In this document: one piece after another, positions 33,422 to 47,390 of the stretch
Layout: each line of letters begins with the position of its first letter
How positions within the stretch are numbered: position 1 is the first letter of the stretch
Assembly (NCBI GenBank): GCA_033002965.1
Contig: JAURVB010013345.1
Span: forward strand, 1-64,000
Direction of reading: 5' to 3'
Origin: Piper betle
Taxonomy: Eukaryota; Streptophyta; Magnoliopsida; Piperales; Piperaceae
Length of the DNA stretch: 64,000 nt
Position numbers and translations under genes: made by a program
The notes under the pieces: generated by a model
The model's input: only the letters and a program-made list of their open reading frames with translations
Database searches by the model: none
Told to the model about the DNA's origin: nothing

Positions 33422-36400
33422 ATGGCAATCTCGCCGGAGGAGGTCTTGTTGGAGGTCGGAGAGCGCCTCTCTCGGCCGTCTTCCAACAAAGACGTGATAG
33501 TGAAGCTGCTCAAGGTCCTTTCTGGGCTCTATCCCTTGCTCTCTTCTTTAAGGGTAGATCGAATGTGTTGCTTGCTTCGGTTTGGTGAAATGGCGTTTCT
33601 TCAATTTCCGAGCATTGTGTTTGATTACGGTGGTGGTGTCGATGTAACTGTTGGTGTGATGCCCCTAGCATTTAGAGGAGAGTTTTTCGTTTAACATTTC
33701 GTTGGAATGTGGGGCGTTGTTTTGACTGTTAACTTTGAAATCGGTTGTTTGCGAAGTATGTGACGTCGTTTTTTATAGCTTTTGTTCTTCGATTCGGTTT
33801 CTCGCTCTCCCTCGTAGACGGATGCCCGCACGATTTTGCCTCTCTACAGTTTTTGGTGCGGCTTTTGATTGGCCAACACTTTATTTGTCATACCCATTTT
33901 CTCAGCACCATTTACCTCAAAATTTATTGCCTGACTTTAACTGCGGAAAGGAGATGTGAATGAAGCGTATTTTCATTTTGTTTGTTACTGATTTAGGCAT
34001 TGCATAGCCGGCTGTGCAGCATCATTTATGAAACGCTGTATGTTCATTTGCTACTTAACCAGGGTTTCAACTCGGTTACAATAGCTTTTGTAAGGTCAAA
34101 TAGTAATGGCTTATCTACACACTTCTACTTACTTTATGATATTATTCATTTGAGTATTGGAATAGCTTCATTCCTTGCATATTGGAACTGGCCATCTCGA
34201 ATATGTTATTTTTTACGAGTTAAAACTGTTGAAACATACAATGCTAACTGTTGAACAATGTTGAAACTACCTGTCACGATTTCAATTCTATATTTCAGCA
34301 AGCTGCCGGTGCCTTAACGCAACTGCGGCCATCTTCATACTTAGAGAACAAACTACGGCTTTTTAACAACTCTCTCATTCAGCACCATCTTCTCAACCAC
34401 AGAGATAAAGATGTTAGACTGCTCATTGGTTTCTGTTTTATTCAAGTCATGCGTGTGGTCGCTCCAAATCCGCCATACAGTGATGATGACCTGAAGGTAT
34501 TACATTATTGCCAAAAGTGCTTGCCTCTGATCTACCTCCGACTATTTTAATAAAATTATACATGTCTCTTGCTTTTGAAGATTCCCTGGCATTCTCTTCA
34601 ATAGGTGGATATAAGTTATGCAATCCTTGAAAAAAGTGGCACTATGTCGATTCTTTTGTAACATTAGATTCTCTGTTTTTTCTCTCTGGAGTCCAAATAT
34701 AGCGAGAAATATGTAACATTGGTCATGGGGTGGTGCAAACTTTTCTTCTTACCAGATGCATTGGCTCTGAACTACACTCATGAGTTTCCCTTTTTGCTCA
34801 CTGTATGTCTTTGCATATACCTGTTTGGCAGGTCGTTTTCAGACTTCTAATTACTTCTTTTGGGGAGCTCATGGACGTTTCCAGTCCATATTTTGCTAGG
34901 AGAGCCGAAATGTTAGAAACTTTTTCTGCTCTTCGATTGTTGCGTCCTTATGTTAGATGTTGGATGTGAAGATCAGGTCCTGGAAATGTTCAAAATTTTC
35001 TTCTCTGTCATCCGGTTAGAATTTCTGATCCCATCTTCTCAATATTTTTTTATTTTTTATTTTTAGCGTTGAATGTTTGTTTGTTTGTTTATTAACAATA
35101 TGGAAGGGAGTGGACGTCTAGATTGGTTTTTTCATGTCAAATTCAGATTACCTACTCCATTTATGAAAATTTAATCATCGATATCATTATAAATACATCT
35201 GAGAGGCGGCCTTGTTTAGTATTATATTTATTCAGTTTAATTTTTGCTGTTTTGATGATGATGATTTTTGGTTATTAGTGTTATATTTTCCTCTGCAATT
35301 CATTTTTCACTTATAGGCTAGGAATTTGTTGGTTCTGTCTCATATTTAATTTAGTTATAACTAAAATTTATGTACTGAAGGAAAGGACCATTTGAATGCT
35401 TTCCTGGCCACATGTTTAGTCACATCTGAGGACATTCTCCTCAATTTTTTGTCTCTATTCATTCTTTGATTTAAATCAGGATGAAGTCTTTGGATGTTTC
35501 TTTGTAAGTTTAGTTGGGCTATCTTTTTGCCGTAAATTTGCCGATAGGAACTTATTATGCTTTTAATTTTCTGAAACTGTATAATTATTGCCTTTTTCAG
35601 AGAAGATCACCAGCAGACCTTATACCAAGCAATGGCAATGATCATATCGCACATTATGGAGGAAAAAATAACCCAGCCTCTTTTGAACGTGATTTTGTCA
35701 AATCTTCGAAAGAAAGGAAAGGTGCAAATAGTCTGACCATGGACTTGCCACCTTATGTTGATCATAATGCTTCATAAATCTTTGTTTTGTCATTTTTCGT
35801 TTCCCTTTTATTTAGCAAATTGAGTTAACATGCTTTGTGAAATGATGTAAAAATTGTATATCAATGTGCATAAAGCTGAAGTAAAAATATATTTATGCAG
35901 GATGTGAGACCCTCTTTTAAGCTTGCTGTTTTGGTTGTGCAAAATTGTGCTGACAAGCTTGCTCCTTTTGTTTGGGACTTTTTAACATCAAGCAGACATC
36001 GAGCTAGCAGCAAAATATCTTACCATGATATCATTTTAGAATTAGCTCAGTGTGCTCCTCAGATGCTTGATCCTGCTATTCCCAAGTTGACTCAAGAATT
36101 AATGGTAGGGTTACAGGTTGTTACCATCGGATATCATGAGTATGCTGTTAACTTTCTAAGTATACCTGTATTTACATTTCTTGTTTTATTGACAGACTGA
36201 TCAGGTTGATGTGCGCATTAAAGCAATTGACCTCATTGGGAAGCTTTTCAGATTACCTGGATGTGCTTTTGCAAAGAAATATCAGAAGCTATTTGAAGAG
36301 TTTTTGACTAGGTTTAATGACAAGTCTGCAGAAGTAAGAATTGCTGCCATAGATTGTGCTAGAGCTTGCTATTTATTCAGCCCCACTGGGTTGGAAGCGA

Positions 36401-39400
36401 GTGAACTTCTAAGTGAGTGAGAATTCTGTTTGTCCCTGTTCTTTTCACCTGGCATTGATAGGTTTTCCTTTTGTGAACTAACTGTATTTGTATGTAGATA
36501 CTATATTTTGTGCATGCTTTCCTCTTCAATTAACTTCTAACGAGTTCGTTTTATGATCTTCCTTTCAATTGTTTTTTGGCAACATTTACTACAGGTGCTG
36601 TGGACAGAAGACTTCTTGATTATGATGACAAAGTGAGGGGACAAGCTGTAAGTGTAATGTGTGATCTGGTCAGATGTAGAATTAGACATGTACAGCCGGA
36701 CATAGTTTCACACATCCAAGACAGACTCCGGGACAAAAAGGTTACTTCTTGTTGTGGCCGTTGCATTTAACTGGGTTGAGGATTAAAACTAATAGGACTG
36801 CTTTGCGTTGCTAATCTGTACAACTTGTAGATTTCTGTAAGGAAAATGGCCATGCAAAGGTTGCTGGAGCTTTATCGTAATTACTGTATTCAATCTTTGG
36901 AAATTATCGAACACTTTGAGCAAATTCCAAGCAAGATATTAGCACTGTGCTATGACAAAGATTGTACAGACTTCAGGTTTACTTTCCATAGTTTCTGTCT
37001 TTCGATTGCTGTCTTTGACGACTTCATTGTGGTGTTTCCTCACATGACATGTAAATGTCTCTTGTAGGCCTCAGTCTATGGAACTTGTTTTAGCTGAGGA
37101 CCTCTTTCCTGCTGCATTGTCTGTTGAACGGAGAAGTAGTCACTGGCTATCATTCTATTCATTTTTTTTCTCACCTCATGTGAAGGCTTTGAATATTATC
37201 TTGTCTCAGAAGAAAAGGTAATGCTTTTGAATTGTGAATTAATGTCATTGCAACGTCCTGATACTTTATGTTTTTGGTAAATATAGGTTGCAGATGGAAA
37301 TGCAATCATATTTGGCTCTTCGAAAGTTAGGGAAGGTAATGTGGAAGGAAAATTTTTATTTTTCCAACCATTTTGCAGTTAAATAGACAATTATCTGGAA
37401 ATATAAATTTTAATGTGCTAATACCTATATTTAGGACTGGATTTTAGATGAAATGAAATCTTGATAGTTTGTGTAATACTAATTTTTATGGTTGTTGGTA
37501 TCGAACGTATAATTGTTTTCGTAGGTCCCATGAGTGAAGCTTAGCTGCTTATGCATCATTAGATTATTACTGACTGAGAAATTGTGTAAAAGCAAAAAAC
37601 AAGTGCTTACCGTTCACTTCTATTTATGGAGACAATTACATACTGAAATTTCTACTTGACTTCGCCAGGTTGTTAAGGTTGTTTTATAAAAGATATCAAA
37701 ATGCACTTATAGTCTGTCACCAAATGCAATTCTTACCTTTAAAATAGGTGAATTCAATTTGAACTTTGGACTTGTCATTCTGGTGTAACATTAGATCGCT
37801 GTTTATTTGAATTATTAATATATTATGTTGACCGCTTTGAACTTATTATTGTCAGTTTTATGGATTGCCATTACTGCTTTTCATGTATGACATTTTTAGT
37901 CACAGCTTTGACATGTTATTGGAGGTTACAGGAGCACAATTCAGAAGAAGTGGGTTGGAAGATATTGCATTCATTCAAAAAAATGTCAACTGCCTTTGTT
38001 GACCCATCTAAAGCAGTGGAGAGCTTTCAAAACTTGCACCACTCAAAAGATAATAATATTTTCAAGACATTGATGCTGTTGGTTGGTGAAGATGCATCAT
38101 TTGCAACCTGTCAAACTATTCGGGTATGTTAAGCAATTTTAATGAGTTTTGTTAGATGCTCTTACACTGCTTTCAAGTATTCTCGTCAAGAGAAAAGTAT
38201 GGATAACAAACAAGAAAGAATAGACAGGCTATTTGTAACTATATAAGCATACTTTTTGATAATCAGTGTTTCAAAGTCTTGTTGCAGTGTGTTTAAGGCT
38301 TAGACATTCTGTAACGCTGATTAATTTGATGAGGTCAGTACCATTTTCAAATTACTAATTGACTGACCGCATTCTTGTGGCCTACCCATTCCCCAATTAA
38401 AAGCCCTTGTAGTATTACTTGATGGCAGCCAAAAACATTTTGTTGTGCTCATCAATCCATTTCTACTTAAGTTTGTCAAGAAAGTAGTTGACTCTGCCAC
38501 ACATTGTCAGTGGAATGCACACTTTGGAAAACTTAAAAGTGAATGTTTTGCATGACTGGTGGACTTTGCTATAAATTTTCCCAGGACGGACTTTTGAAGA
38601 GGCTAGGTGTGAAGCATCCACATTATGAATTTTTGAAAATACTTTCTGGAAAATGCTCATTTAATATAGTTAGTGCTGAACAAGTCAAGTGTATTCTGTT
38701 GGAGTGTTTGTCCAGAAAGAGGACTGGAAATTTGCAGACAACCTCCATGGATCTTTTATTGGTAAATCTCTCAAGTATTTGTTTTCTTAGTTAATTGGCC
38801 TGTTTGTTGATGAATTGTTTTTATCACTTTCGTTAATATATACTGCTTTTATGATTTCTAATTGATTCCTTTTTTGTTAATTCTCTAGAATGTGGTAAGC
38901 ATGTTCCCCTTTTTGCTCAGGGGGTCCGAAAAACATTTACTAGAATATATTTTGGAAGAAGATGCAGTTAGCGCAGATTTTCTTGAATTGTTGGCCAAGG
39001 CAGGTCACTGCATATCTATTAAATTAAGGTTAGTGGGGCTCACTTTGCTTCTTTTAGTAGGCATTAAAGCAAATATTTTCTGATCTGAATGCAAAACATT
39101 TTGTAGATTAGTAATAGATGGTAGTGTTTGTTTGTGATAAAAAGAAATCTGAAGTAGAAGTTTCCAAAAAGTTGATGCGCAAGTGTTTTTGTCTCTGTAA
39201 GTTTGTAACTTGTAAATTTTCATTTATTTTTAGTGATTTGTATCCGTACTTGGAGTTTGCATGTCTGAAAGGAACTCGCTTGCAGTCAAAACGTTCAGTA
39301 GCTGCAATTTCTGCAATTGCTGGTGTTTCACTTCAACGAACTTTCTCAGAACTATACTCGGTATATCCCTTAACTTCTGAATTTGCTCATCTCATACTGT

Positions 39401-42400
39401 TCTTTAGTCTTTTGTGCAATTTTAGTTTGGAAGGTTGGTAATGAATGAAAAATGTTTGAGTGCTATGACTTTGTGTTTTTTCTGTAATTCAATATCTACA
39501 TGTCTGAAATGGTTTCATCATGTTAGAGAACTACCAAGTTCATGCTGTAAATTTAGTGATAAATTGTTGCTGTGCTTATGCAATTTTGATGTTTCGTTTG
39601 CAGAAACTTGTTGATTTTCTTAAAGCAGGGAAGAATGTACCTACTGTCTTACAGTCTTTGGGATGCATTGCGCAACACTCTTGGGTGACATTTTCGGCTG
39701 GAGAAGAAGAGATTGTAGCATTTATTTGCAGAAAGTTTCTTTCCCCTTCTGAAGTGAGTTTTCATAATTTGTTCATTTTGGTCAAAGTGACATGCATATA
39801 TGGAAGTGGCTTAGATCTCAAAATGCTGGAGAAATAGCATTAGATTCAATTATATGTGCTATTTGAATATTGATGGTTAAGAGGAGTTACAAGAGTATTT
39901 TCTTTAGGTGGGCTGAATATATGAATAACATGTTTTGATGAAAACGAGCAAGATAAAGGTGCATATGTGCAAACCTCTCTTGTAACGCTTTGCTTACTCC
40001 TGCTGGAACTGGAGCAAGTTTGCTCTGAATAGTTCGATGACTTCTATGTGCAAACTGTTATAACTGACTATCAACTGACGTCTAACTGCTTTAGCTTTCT
40101 TTCTAGATCTGACAATGAACATTGTTTGTTAATTAGTCACCTCATTATCATTTTTAGGTATATGAGTCCATCCAGATCTCGTCATGGTTGGAAAGAACTC
40201 AGTTGTTACTTGTTAGTTCCCTGTCCCATCATGACAATTGCTTGTTGTGAGTCCACCATGACCTATTTTTCTGCGTCATAGGCATTCTTGGTCTCAGCTG
40301 GATGTGGCAATTTTGAAACGTCCTGGCTGTGCTATTTTGAAATTAATAAGATTATATCAAGTTTGCACTTGATGGCGATCTAGTTGACTCCATATTATAT
40401 ATTACCTTCTCTTTTTTTCGTTTGCCACCATAGCAAGTAAGCAAGTTTATTCAGAGTTTCTCTCTTTGGAAATCTGCTTTTCTATATCACCAGAAGTGGT
40501 ATTAGTGAATCATATTTAGTAGATATCATTCTATGTATAATGTAATAAATCTCTTTGGTTTTAGGCAGATGCGCCTGAAGTGAATAAATGGTTTGCCGGT
40601 GATGATTGTTGGAGCCCTTCTTGCAAAATGATTGTGAGTATTCTTTTCTATTGCTTCAACTGAATCTTGCCGTTTTCTTTTTGATTGATTGGTTTTTGGA
40701 TAACTACCATTCATTGTATTCTGCAATTTTCAGATTTATGGGCTCAAAACACTAGTTAGAATATGTCTGCCTAGGGAAGGGGCTCCATCTAAAAGGCATC
40801 TTGGCAAAATACTAGATATTTTACTAAAGCTACTTCCTGAAGGTGATACATCAGATTCTTTTAGACTAAGGTATGAATTACTTGCTCTCGCTACTAATTG
40901 AATGATGCAGAGTTTAAAGCCTTATAATCATTTTCAATCAAAGATTTTGTCATCATGGGGAATGGCAGAATAATTAAGTAGATTGAGCCTTTTCACTATG
41001 ATTCGTATTAGTTAAAATTGCAGCATTTTAAAGTAGCTTGTGTGGCATAAATTAAAATTATAAAATAATTTTTTAATCACAAAGTGCCAAGTTCAAAACA
41101 TTGTAAAATATGAAATTATGAAATACCTTCCTCCAATTGTTTCATTGAACTTTGGTGGTCTTGAATTTTTTGGGCTTTTGCATTGAATCAATGCTGTAGC
41201 GGATTGGTACGATGCACAAGGTGGAAAGGATCTGACTTCTGATTCTGTGATTAGCTGTTTATTGAAATTTTAGAATGAGAAACTGCATTGAAATGGTTCC
41301 TTCATGGATTTAGTTTGAATTTGTCTAAAATGCTTTTGGCCTTCTCTTCCTTTCTTCTACTTCTTCCCTTCTTTTTTTTTTTTTGAGTTGCCTTGTGTTT
41401 TTGCATTGTCTCCTTTTTTATGCAGTGAAAATGACAAAGCTCACATCCGTTTGGCTGCTGCAAAAGCTGTTCTTAGGTTGGCTCGGAAGTGGGATCTGTA
41501 TATTTGCCCTAAAGTTTTTCATTTAGCATTGATGAGAGCGAGGGTAAGAGAGTGAACACTTGATTTTCTGAGATGCATCTCATAGTTTATATTGACAATT
41601 GTCACACATAGGTGCTCTTTAATGTTAATTGTTTAGATGACAATTAATTGTCAGTTTTGTATTTTGCATGCTTGCTTAACTTGGAAGTACACCCATGTCC
41701 TTTCGCTTCCTTCTTCTTCTTTTGCTTCTTTTCTTCTCTCTTGTCTCTGGCTTGTTCATTGTATACTAGTCTATACCTGGCATATTGATGATTTAGACTA
41801 TATTGTGGCCCATGTTTTCCAAAGTGTTGATAATTTACAATTATTTTTATGGCCTCAAGGATCCTTGCTCACATGTTCGCTGCAATTATATTGCTAAAGT
41901 TCATGAGCTTCTGAAGAAGCGAGCTATCCCCATCCACTATGCTTGCAATTTTGTGCTTGCAGCTTCAGATTGTTCTTCTGCAGTACGAGCTGATGTAAGT
42001 AAATATACCAGGCCCTTTTCTTTGATGATAAGTTCTTTTTCGAAGCTCTACAATTTCTTACTTTAATTGAACTATAGAATTTATCTTTCTACGCTGTTTG
42101 ATTCTGCTTTTGCTTTCCAGTCCATGGAATATCTTGTTGACTTCATTAAGGACTACAGTCGAGAAGCTCGAGTTCAACAAATGCATGCTGTGAACAATTC
42201 AGGACAAACAACCATGACTTACTATCCTGATTATATCGTTGTCTATTTGGTCCATTTTCTTGCTCACGATGTAGGGTTTCCTTCAGAGCACTGTCAGGAT
42301 CAGGAGGTTTTTGCTAGATTATGCAGGTGTTCTAATTTGTTCAATCAAGCTGATGCCCGTTATATATGATCTGCAGAATGGTCTAAGTTTGTCTTTTTTT

Positions 42401-45080
42401 TCCTCCAGTCCACTGGTGGTCTTTTTAAATGCATTTTTTATTTCTAATGGTGATGATGAACATAAAAATGAAGTTTCTGAGACGGGGTCCTTTCTGCTGA
42501 GAATTTTTTGTGCAATTAAGAAAGCTGAGGATGCTGTTGATATTCAAGTGACGCATGTAAAGCCTATATAGCTTAAAAGTCTTTTCTTTTGGACGCGCTA
42601 AAAACTATTTCTTTTGGGATAATACATTTATTTCTCTGCAGAAGCTACATTTTCTTGCTGATATTGGCATGCTCTTTGTAAAGGCTTTGTGTCTTGATAT
42701 AAAGCTTGTACCAAATGCCAACCGAACAATATTGCTGCCTTCATCATTATACAAAGTTGGACGAGATAAAAAAGTGACGAGGTAAGTTCATATTTTTATT
42801 GTTTTTCCTATCTTTCTTTTTCTTGAACATTCAATGGTTGACTGACATCAACAAGAGTTTTGATTCAATAAGTTACTGAATAATTTAATGGGGCAATCAA
42901 TTTTGAGCCCAACACCTTCACCTGCATTATTAATTATGTATGAGGTCGTTATCAACTTAAAATTTCCTCTATGTACGTTCTTATTTGTTACATACATAGA
43001 TGCATATCTACATTGTAATTGTGTGTGATTGTGCAGGCTGTCTATGCCTTTTTTAGGAAGCATTCTTTGGAAAGCTTTATTAAAAAGGTCATTAATGAAT
43101 CTGAACATCGTGTGGTTAAGGTGGGTTATTGTGATGATTTGTCAGCAATCTTATCTAGTTCTGCGGAGCATTTAGACTTTGGTCTTGAAGTTATTGAATA
43201 TGTTAATTACGCCTTTCATTATTTTTCATCTACTAAGCCATGCGATTTTTTTTTAAATAAAAGTTATTTAATCATTTTGATTTTTACCTCTAGGAAAACA
43301 TTCCACAGTCCAAACCCACCAAGAAAGCCCGTGATTACGCTACACAAGTTGAAAGGGCAAAGAGAGAAAAAAGAACTTACGTTGAGAAATGAGGATGTTC
43401 TTATGCTAAATAGTTGCAGAGAAGACAAGGAAAATGCCCAGAGTCTAAGAGAATTGTCCAATAATGGGGACCAACGTTTTATCACTGATAGACTTGGAGA
43501 GGTTGCCGCACCTGCTACTGGTTCTCGGGTTCCATGTGAGGATAAATTATCCCCTGAAATCAGTGATGAGGATGACTTGAGGAAGGATCAAGATTCATCC
43601 TGTGGTTCTGTTGTTACATTGCCCTCTATCCCTGGATCACAGAATTTCTTCAGTGGCGCAATTTTACGAACTGATGATCCTGAAAGCTTAGAATATTGCA
43701 AGGCTTCTGATACTGTTTATAATTTATCGGGAGAACGCAGGGTATGACAATATTTAAGCTTTCCCTAAGTTAGATACAATCAGACAGTCCCAGTTTCCAT
43801 CTGATTCTCCTCTAATATAAAGGGCGTCGAAGATTTAAGTCAAGAGTTGTTTGCTCATCGCTTCACTTTATTGTCCTCTGCTGATAAGCGGTGAGTTCTA
43901 ATTTTGAAAATTGCTTTCTTTAAACCAGCTTTATTAATAAGCTTCAAATGGCATTATGCAGTTGTAACACGTGTGATGTCAATCAATTTGAGCTTGGCCC
44001 TCACAAGGTATTGCTACATGCCTCAAATAAGATTTTTATGGCGATCTTTATACTATCACTGCCTTGCATGTTATTCTGTTTACTTTTTAATGGTTTTTTT
44101 TAATACGAGGTATTGAAGTTCGAGGGTCCTTTATAGTTCACAACTTTACCAATTATCATTTTTTATTGCAAGGTGTCATATGATAATATAACATTTGCAA
44201 ATAAAAAGGGACAGGTCCTAGGCCGTTTCTGTTTCTTTAAAAGAGGTGTAATAGAACTAGTATTGCCACACATTAGATTTTAGCAAGATGGCTAATAGAA
44301 TAATGATATCTTGCTGCAGGAGCTGAAATTCACAAGGAGACAACGGTGAGTGGTTATTTGCTTGTTTTGTTGTTAGTCATTCGATTTTATGCTAATTTAC
44401 ATGTATTGCCCCCTTCAAAAATGGTTGAGGGCCTGAGGCGTGTCAATTTACATTTCGTAGAACTAAAAACATGAATATTTCTCTCAAAAAAATGCATAAA
44501 TGAATTTTGTGTACTGCTCAACTATTCTACGTACTTGCTTTTCTTTGCAATTAACATTTCTTTTGGAGTTGGCTTGACTTTGTATTTATGTAATTTGCAC
44601 GATGGATTTTGATGTTGCATCTTGGTAGCAAAGCTTTGCATCAGCAAGTTACATCCCCACTCAGGCATGCAGAAAATCTTGGCAGAAAACGAAGCCTGTC
44701 CTCTAAAAGTAAGAACTAATCTCATCTTTTTAGTTTTTTTATATCAATATCGACTAAGTTCTCTTCTATTTAAGATGATTTTTTGGGGGGCACTTTCTCA
44801 ATATACTTAGGAAGGGTACTTTTTTATTAGATATTTTCCTTTGCACGGCTTCATTTTTTCCCGCTTTTAAAAAACAATGAACGCAAAGTATTTTGCTTCG
44901 ATTCCTCATAACACAATTACTCGCCCAATATATTTTCTTTTACCATCGCAAATGAATCTTTTGTTTATTGACGATAATGAGACTGGTGTAGGAATGGATA
45001 GCGAATCCCCGACAAAGGCTCCAAAACACTCAATTGCTTCTGGCAGCAAATTGACATGTGAAGACATAAATCTGACGTGA
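33422..45080 (+). CDS. PDS5: Sister chromatid cohesion protein PDS5 homolog
   Basis: Large nuclear HEAT-repeat protein that binds cohesin and regulates its loading, release and acetylation. 28 exons: 33422-33514, 34299-34496, 34832-35014, 35601-35721, 35901-36104, 36196-36412, 36595-36740, 36831-36976, 37068-37217, 37287-37335, 37932-38123, 38585-38761, 38889-39028, 39234-39360, 39604-39753, 40565-40633, 40734-40870, 41426-41543, 41860-41994, 42121-42326, 42409-42556, 42642-42781, 43037-43120, 43294-43741, 43823-43890, 44320-44345, 44629-44708, 44992-45080; about 1346 residues. Landmarks: RDKDVRLLIGFC, APNPPYSDDDLK, RLLDYDDKVRGQAV, RLRDKK, YDKDCTDFR, VLQSLGCIAQH, KAHIRLAAAKAVLRLARKWD, then a charged disordered tail (LGRKRSLSS). 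Exon 3 has an apparent extra T near 34948, and the exon 25/26 junction lacks one base; together they cancel. Confidence 0.92.
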
Positions 45081-45749
45081 ATGTAAGCTTTCACCTTCTT
45101 GAATTCCATATCTTACAGCTATGGTATGTTAGTCCTCTCCTGATGCATATTTTTTGTTCCCAGCATCTTCGAAAGTAGTCATATTCGGTTGTGGAAATTC
45201 TCATTTCATGCATTGCCGTATAATATCCTTTGGTATGGTCATCTTTACTCCAATTGGCCCCGTGATTTACTTGGATGAATTGACGAACGCTTTTCTTGGG
45301 CTCCGTAAATTCTTTTTCTGCATTTTTGGCTCGTGGAAGTTAACAGGAAATAAATGAACTTTTTTGTCGCCAGCCAATGACGATGGATGCTTTGCACAAT
45401 CACAATCACAATCACATCGATCCCTACGTTATATTTTTCGTCATAGCAACTTAGCAATAGAATTTTTTATTGTGGTGCGATGGCCAGTACTTTTAAGTTT
45501 TCTAATATGGAATTGGTTGAAAACTGCGGTGCCGGACCGACTTGCCTCTCGGTTCTAAGCTTAATTCAGTAATACATATATTTGTTGTGATGAAGTAAAG
45601 AATAAAAACTCCGGACGAGCAGCAAATAGGGGCACATCTTCGACGTCCGAGACAGCCTGGTGTTGATAGTAAAGATGGTGCTGCGATGCCATCGTCACGT
45701 TTGCCGCTATTTTACTTTTATCTTTGTACTTGTGTAGTCCTTTATCAAA
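45081..45749. other. PDS5 3' flank
   Basis: Likely 3' UTR and downstream sequence of PDS5. There is no additional exon with a convincing frame. Confidence 0.4.
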
Positions 45750-46640
45750 GGCATCTTAAATGATTTCTCTCAGATGACGGCATATGGAGGTGGGATCAAT
45801 TTATTGGAAGTGTCATGAATTGCTCAATTAACTCATCCCATGACATGACCCTACGATACGATTGTTGAACCATTGCATTTTGCAACTGGTCAATGAAGAT
45901 CAGAATTGTTGGAGTTTTAATTTTTTATTTGGTGCAGTACTTCCACACTCAATTTCAAATAGTGTGACATGATCGACTGGGTCTCTAGTTTTGTTGAACT
46001 TGGTGAAGGATGGTTTTTTTATTTTGTGGGCAATACTTCATTATAAACTTATTACGATAGCAATTGAAGATGCTTCATCTAACGCGGTGGTCTCTTTCTT
46101 CAAGTTATCAATTGCCTCTAACTTTTCGTACTTTTGATCCTTTGAAGAAGGTTCACTTTTGAGCATAACGACAGGCTGATTAGGTGGCGGTGGTACCGCT
46201 GGTGTTGGCCGAACTGCTTGGAATGCGAAAGGTAGATTCTCCATTGGTATCGTAGGTGTGGCAACACTTGTTGCCGAGAATGACTGTGGTGGAGTCACAA
46301 CAATAGTGGGGAATTGTAGCGTGACATTCTTTCCTTTAACTCACCCAAGGATAATACCATGGAGGTATCATAAAAGAGAATGGACGGCGATTGGAACTAT
46401 TACCTTGGTCGTCGGGGAGTCGAAATGGACATTGGATGGGAAAAACCTCTACATGGGCTTGTATCAAAGACGTGGCTGGAGCGGTGTCCAGAACCACCTC
46501 ATGAGGCAGCACTATGGAAGCCTTCTTCGATGACGACTTGTTCCTGCCCAATTCACAATGTCCATTCGTCGCCCCATCACTCAACACCAAACTTGCGGTG
46601 TTTTGCAGGACTTTCTTGAGCATTGCTTCGAGCCCTAGAA
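45750..46640 (-). pseudogene. Retrotransposon gag-like remnant
   Basis: The minus strand reads PTPAVPPPPNQPVVMLKSEP, then SKDQKYEKLEAIDNLKKE (about 46200-46080). Further on, near 45870-45790, it reads YRRVMSWDELIEQFMTLPIN. This Pro-rich/charged start followed by a SW-D-L-xx-F-M block resembles gypsy gag proteins. Frame breaks and stops separate the blocks. No protease or RT follows, so it is a fragment. Confidence 0.45.
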
Positions 46641-46766
46641 TCTTTCGAGAGGGTTTGATAGTATATTACTATCTGAGGATTTACTTGGCTGCGTCGTCGA
46701 CTTTGATAGTTCCCAACTAGCTGCTGCTTGAGAAAAGAGTGGCACGAGTTGTAGTCATTCACCTTT

Positions 46767-47184
46767 AGGGTTGTTAATTGAGTGAGCCAGTTCGTGAGTA
46801 TTTAGCGTTCGGCTTGGCTTGACTTCACTCGAAATTCGATATTTAAATGCTCGACTTAAACTCGAATCTTATGAGCCGAGTTTGAGCAAGGTCGTGTTCG
46901 ACTCGATTCGACTCGGTTGTAACTCGAACTCGACTCGATAAAATAATATAATAATATAGTCTTTATATTATATTATATATATATATATATGAAATATTAT
47001 AACAAAAAGTAAGATAGTTGAGATAGTAAGTATTCACCTTGATGACTTCAAGGTTGTGGGTTCAAACCAAATTGGCCTCATTTTTTTTTAAGTGAGGTAT
47101 TTTTGATTTTTAATCGAGCTGGTTTTGAGTTAACGAACGAATTGGACGAACGAAAATAGTTTAAGTATATTCGAGCTCTAGTCG
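46767..47184 (+). repeat. 3'-truncated copy of the TIR / tRNA-like element
   Basis: Begins AGGGTTGTTAATTGAGTGAGCC, matching the left end at 55154, and stays collinear: AGTTCGTGAGTATTTAGCGTTCGGCT, CTCGAACTCGACTCGATAAAATAATATAATAATATAGTC, (TA)n, the tRNA-like body (about 47005-47070, with CCTTGATGACTTCAAGG and GGTTCAAACC), then GAGCTGGTTTTGAGTTAACGAACGA. It stops near CTAGTCG at 47184, where the intact copy continues for roughly 150 bp. Confidence 0.75.
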
Positions 47185-47390
47185 TTCCAAGTAGCTCCAA
47201 TTCAAGAAGGTTAAAACGCGAAGAATACGCGATGTTTCCTTCCATTCAGTTGCCGCCACCTGAAGCTAACGATTCAGGCGAAGACGTGTATGCAAGATTC
47301 CAAGTAGCTCCAATTCAAGAAGGTTAAAACGCGAAGAATACACGATGTTTCCTTCCATTCAGTTGCCGCCACCTGAAGCTAATGATAATT
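47185..47390. repeat. ~113-bp tandem duplication
   Basis: TTCCAAGTAGCTCCAATTCA at 47185 recurs at 47298 and the text stays parallel through GAAGAATAC(G/A)CGATGTTTCC and GCCGCCACCTGAAGCTAA, with very few differences. The first unit starts exactly where the truncated TIR element ends. Confidence 0.9.

Noticed and set aside
43019..43747. A single 242-codon open frame
   Set aside because: It is the read-through of PDS5 exon 23, an intron and exon 24; exon 23 uses a different frame in the spliced gene.
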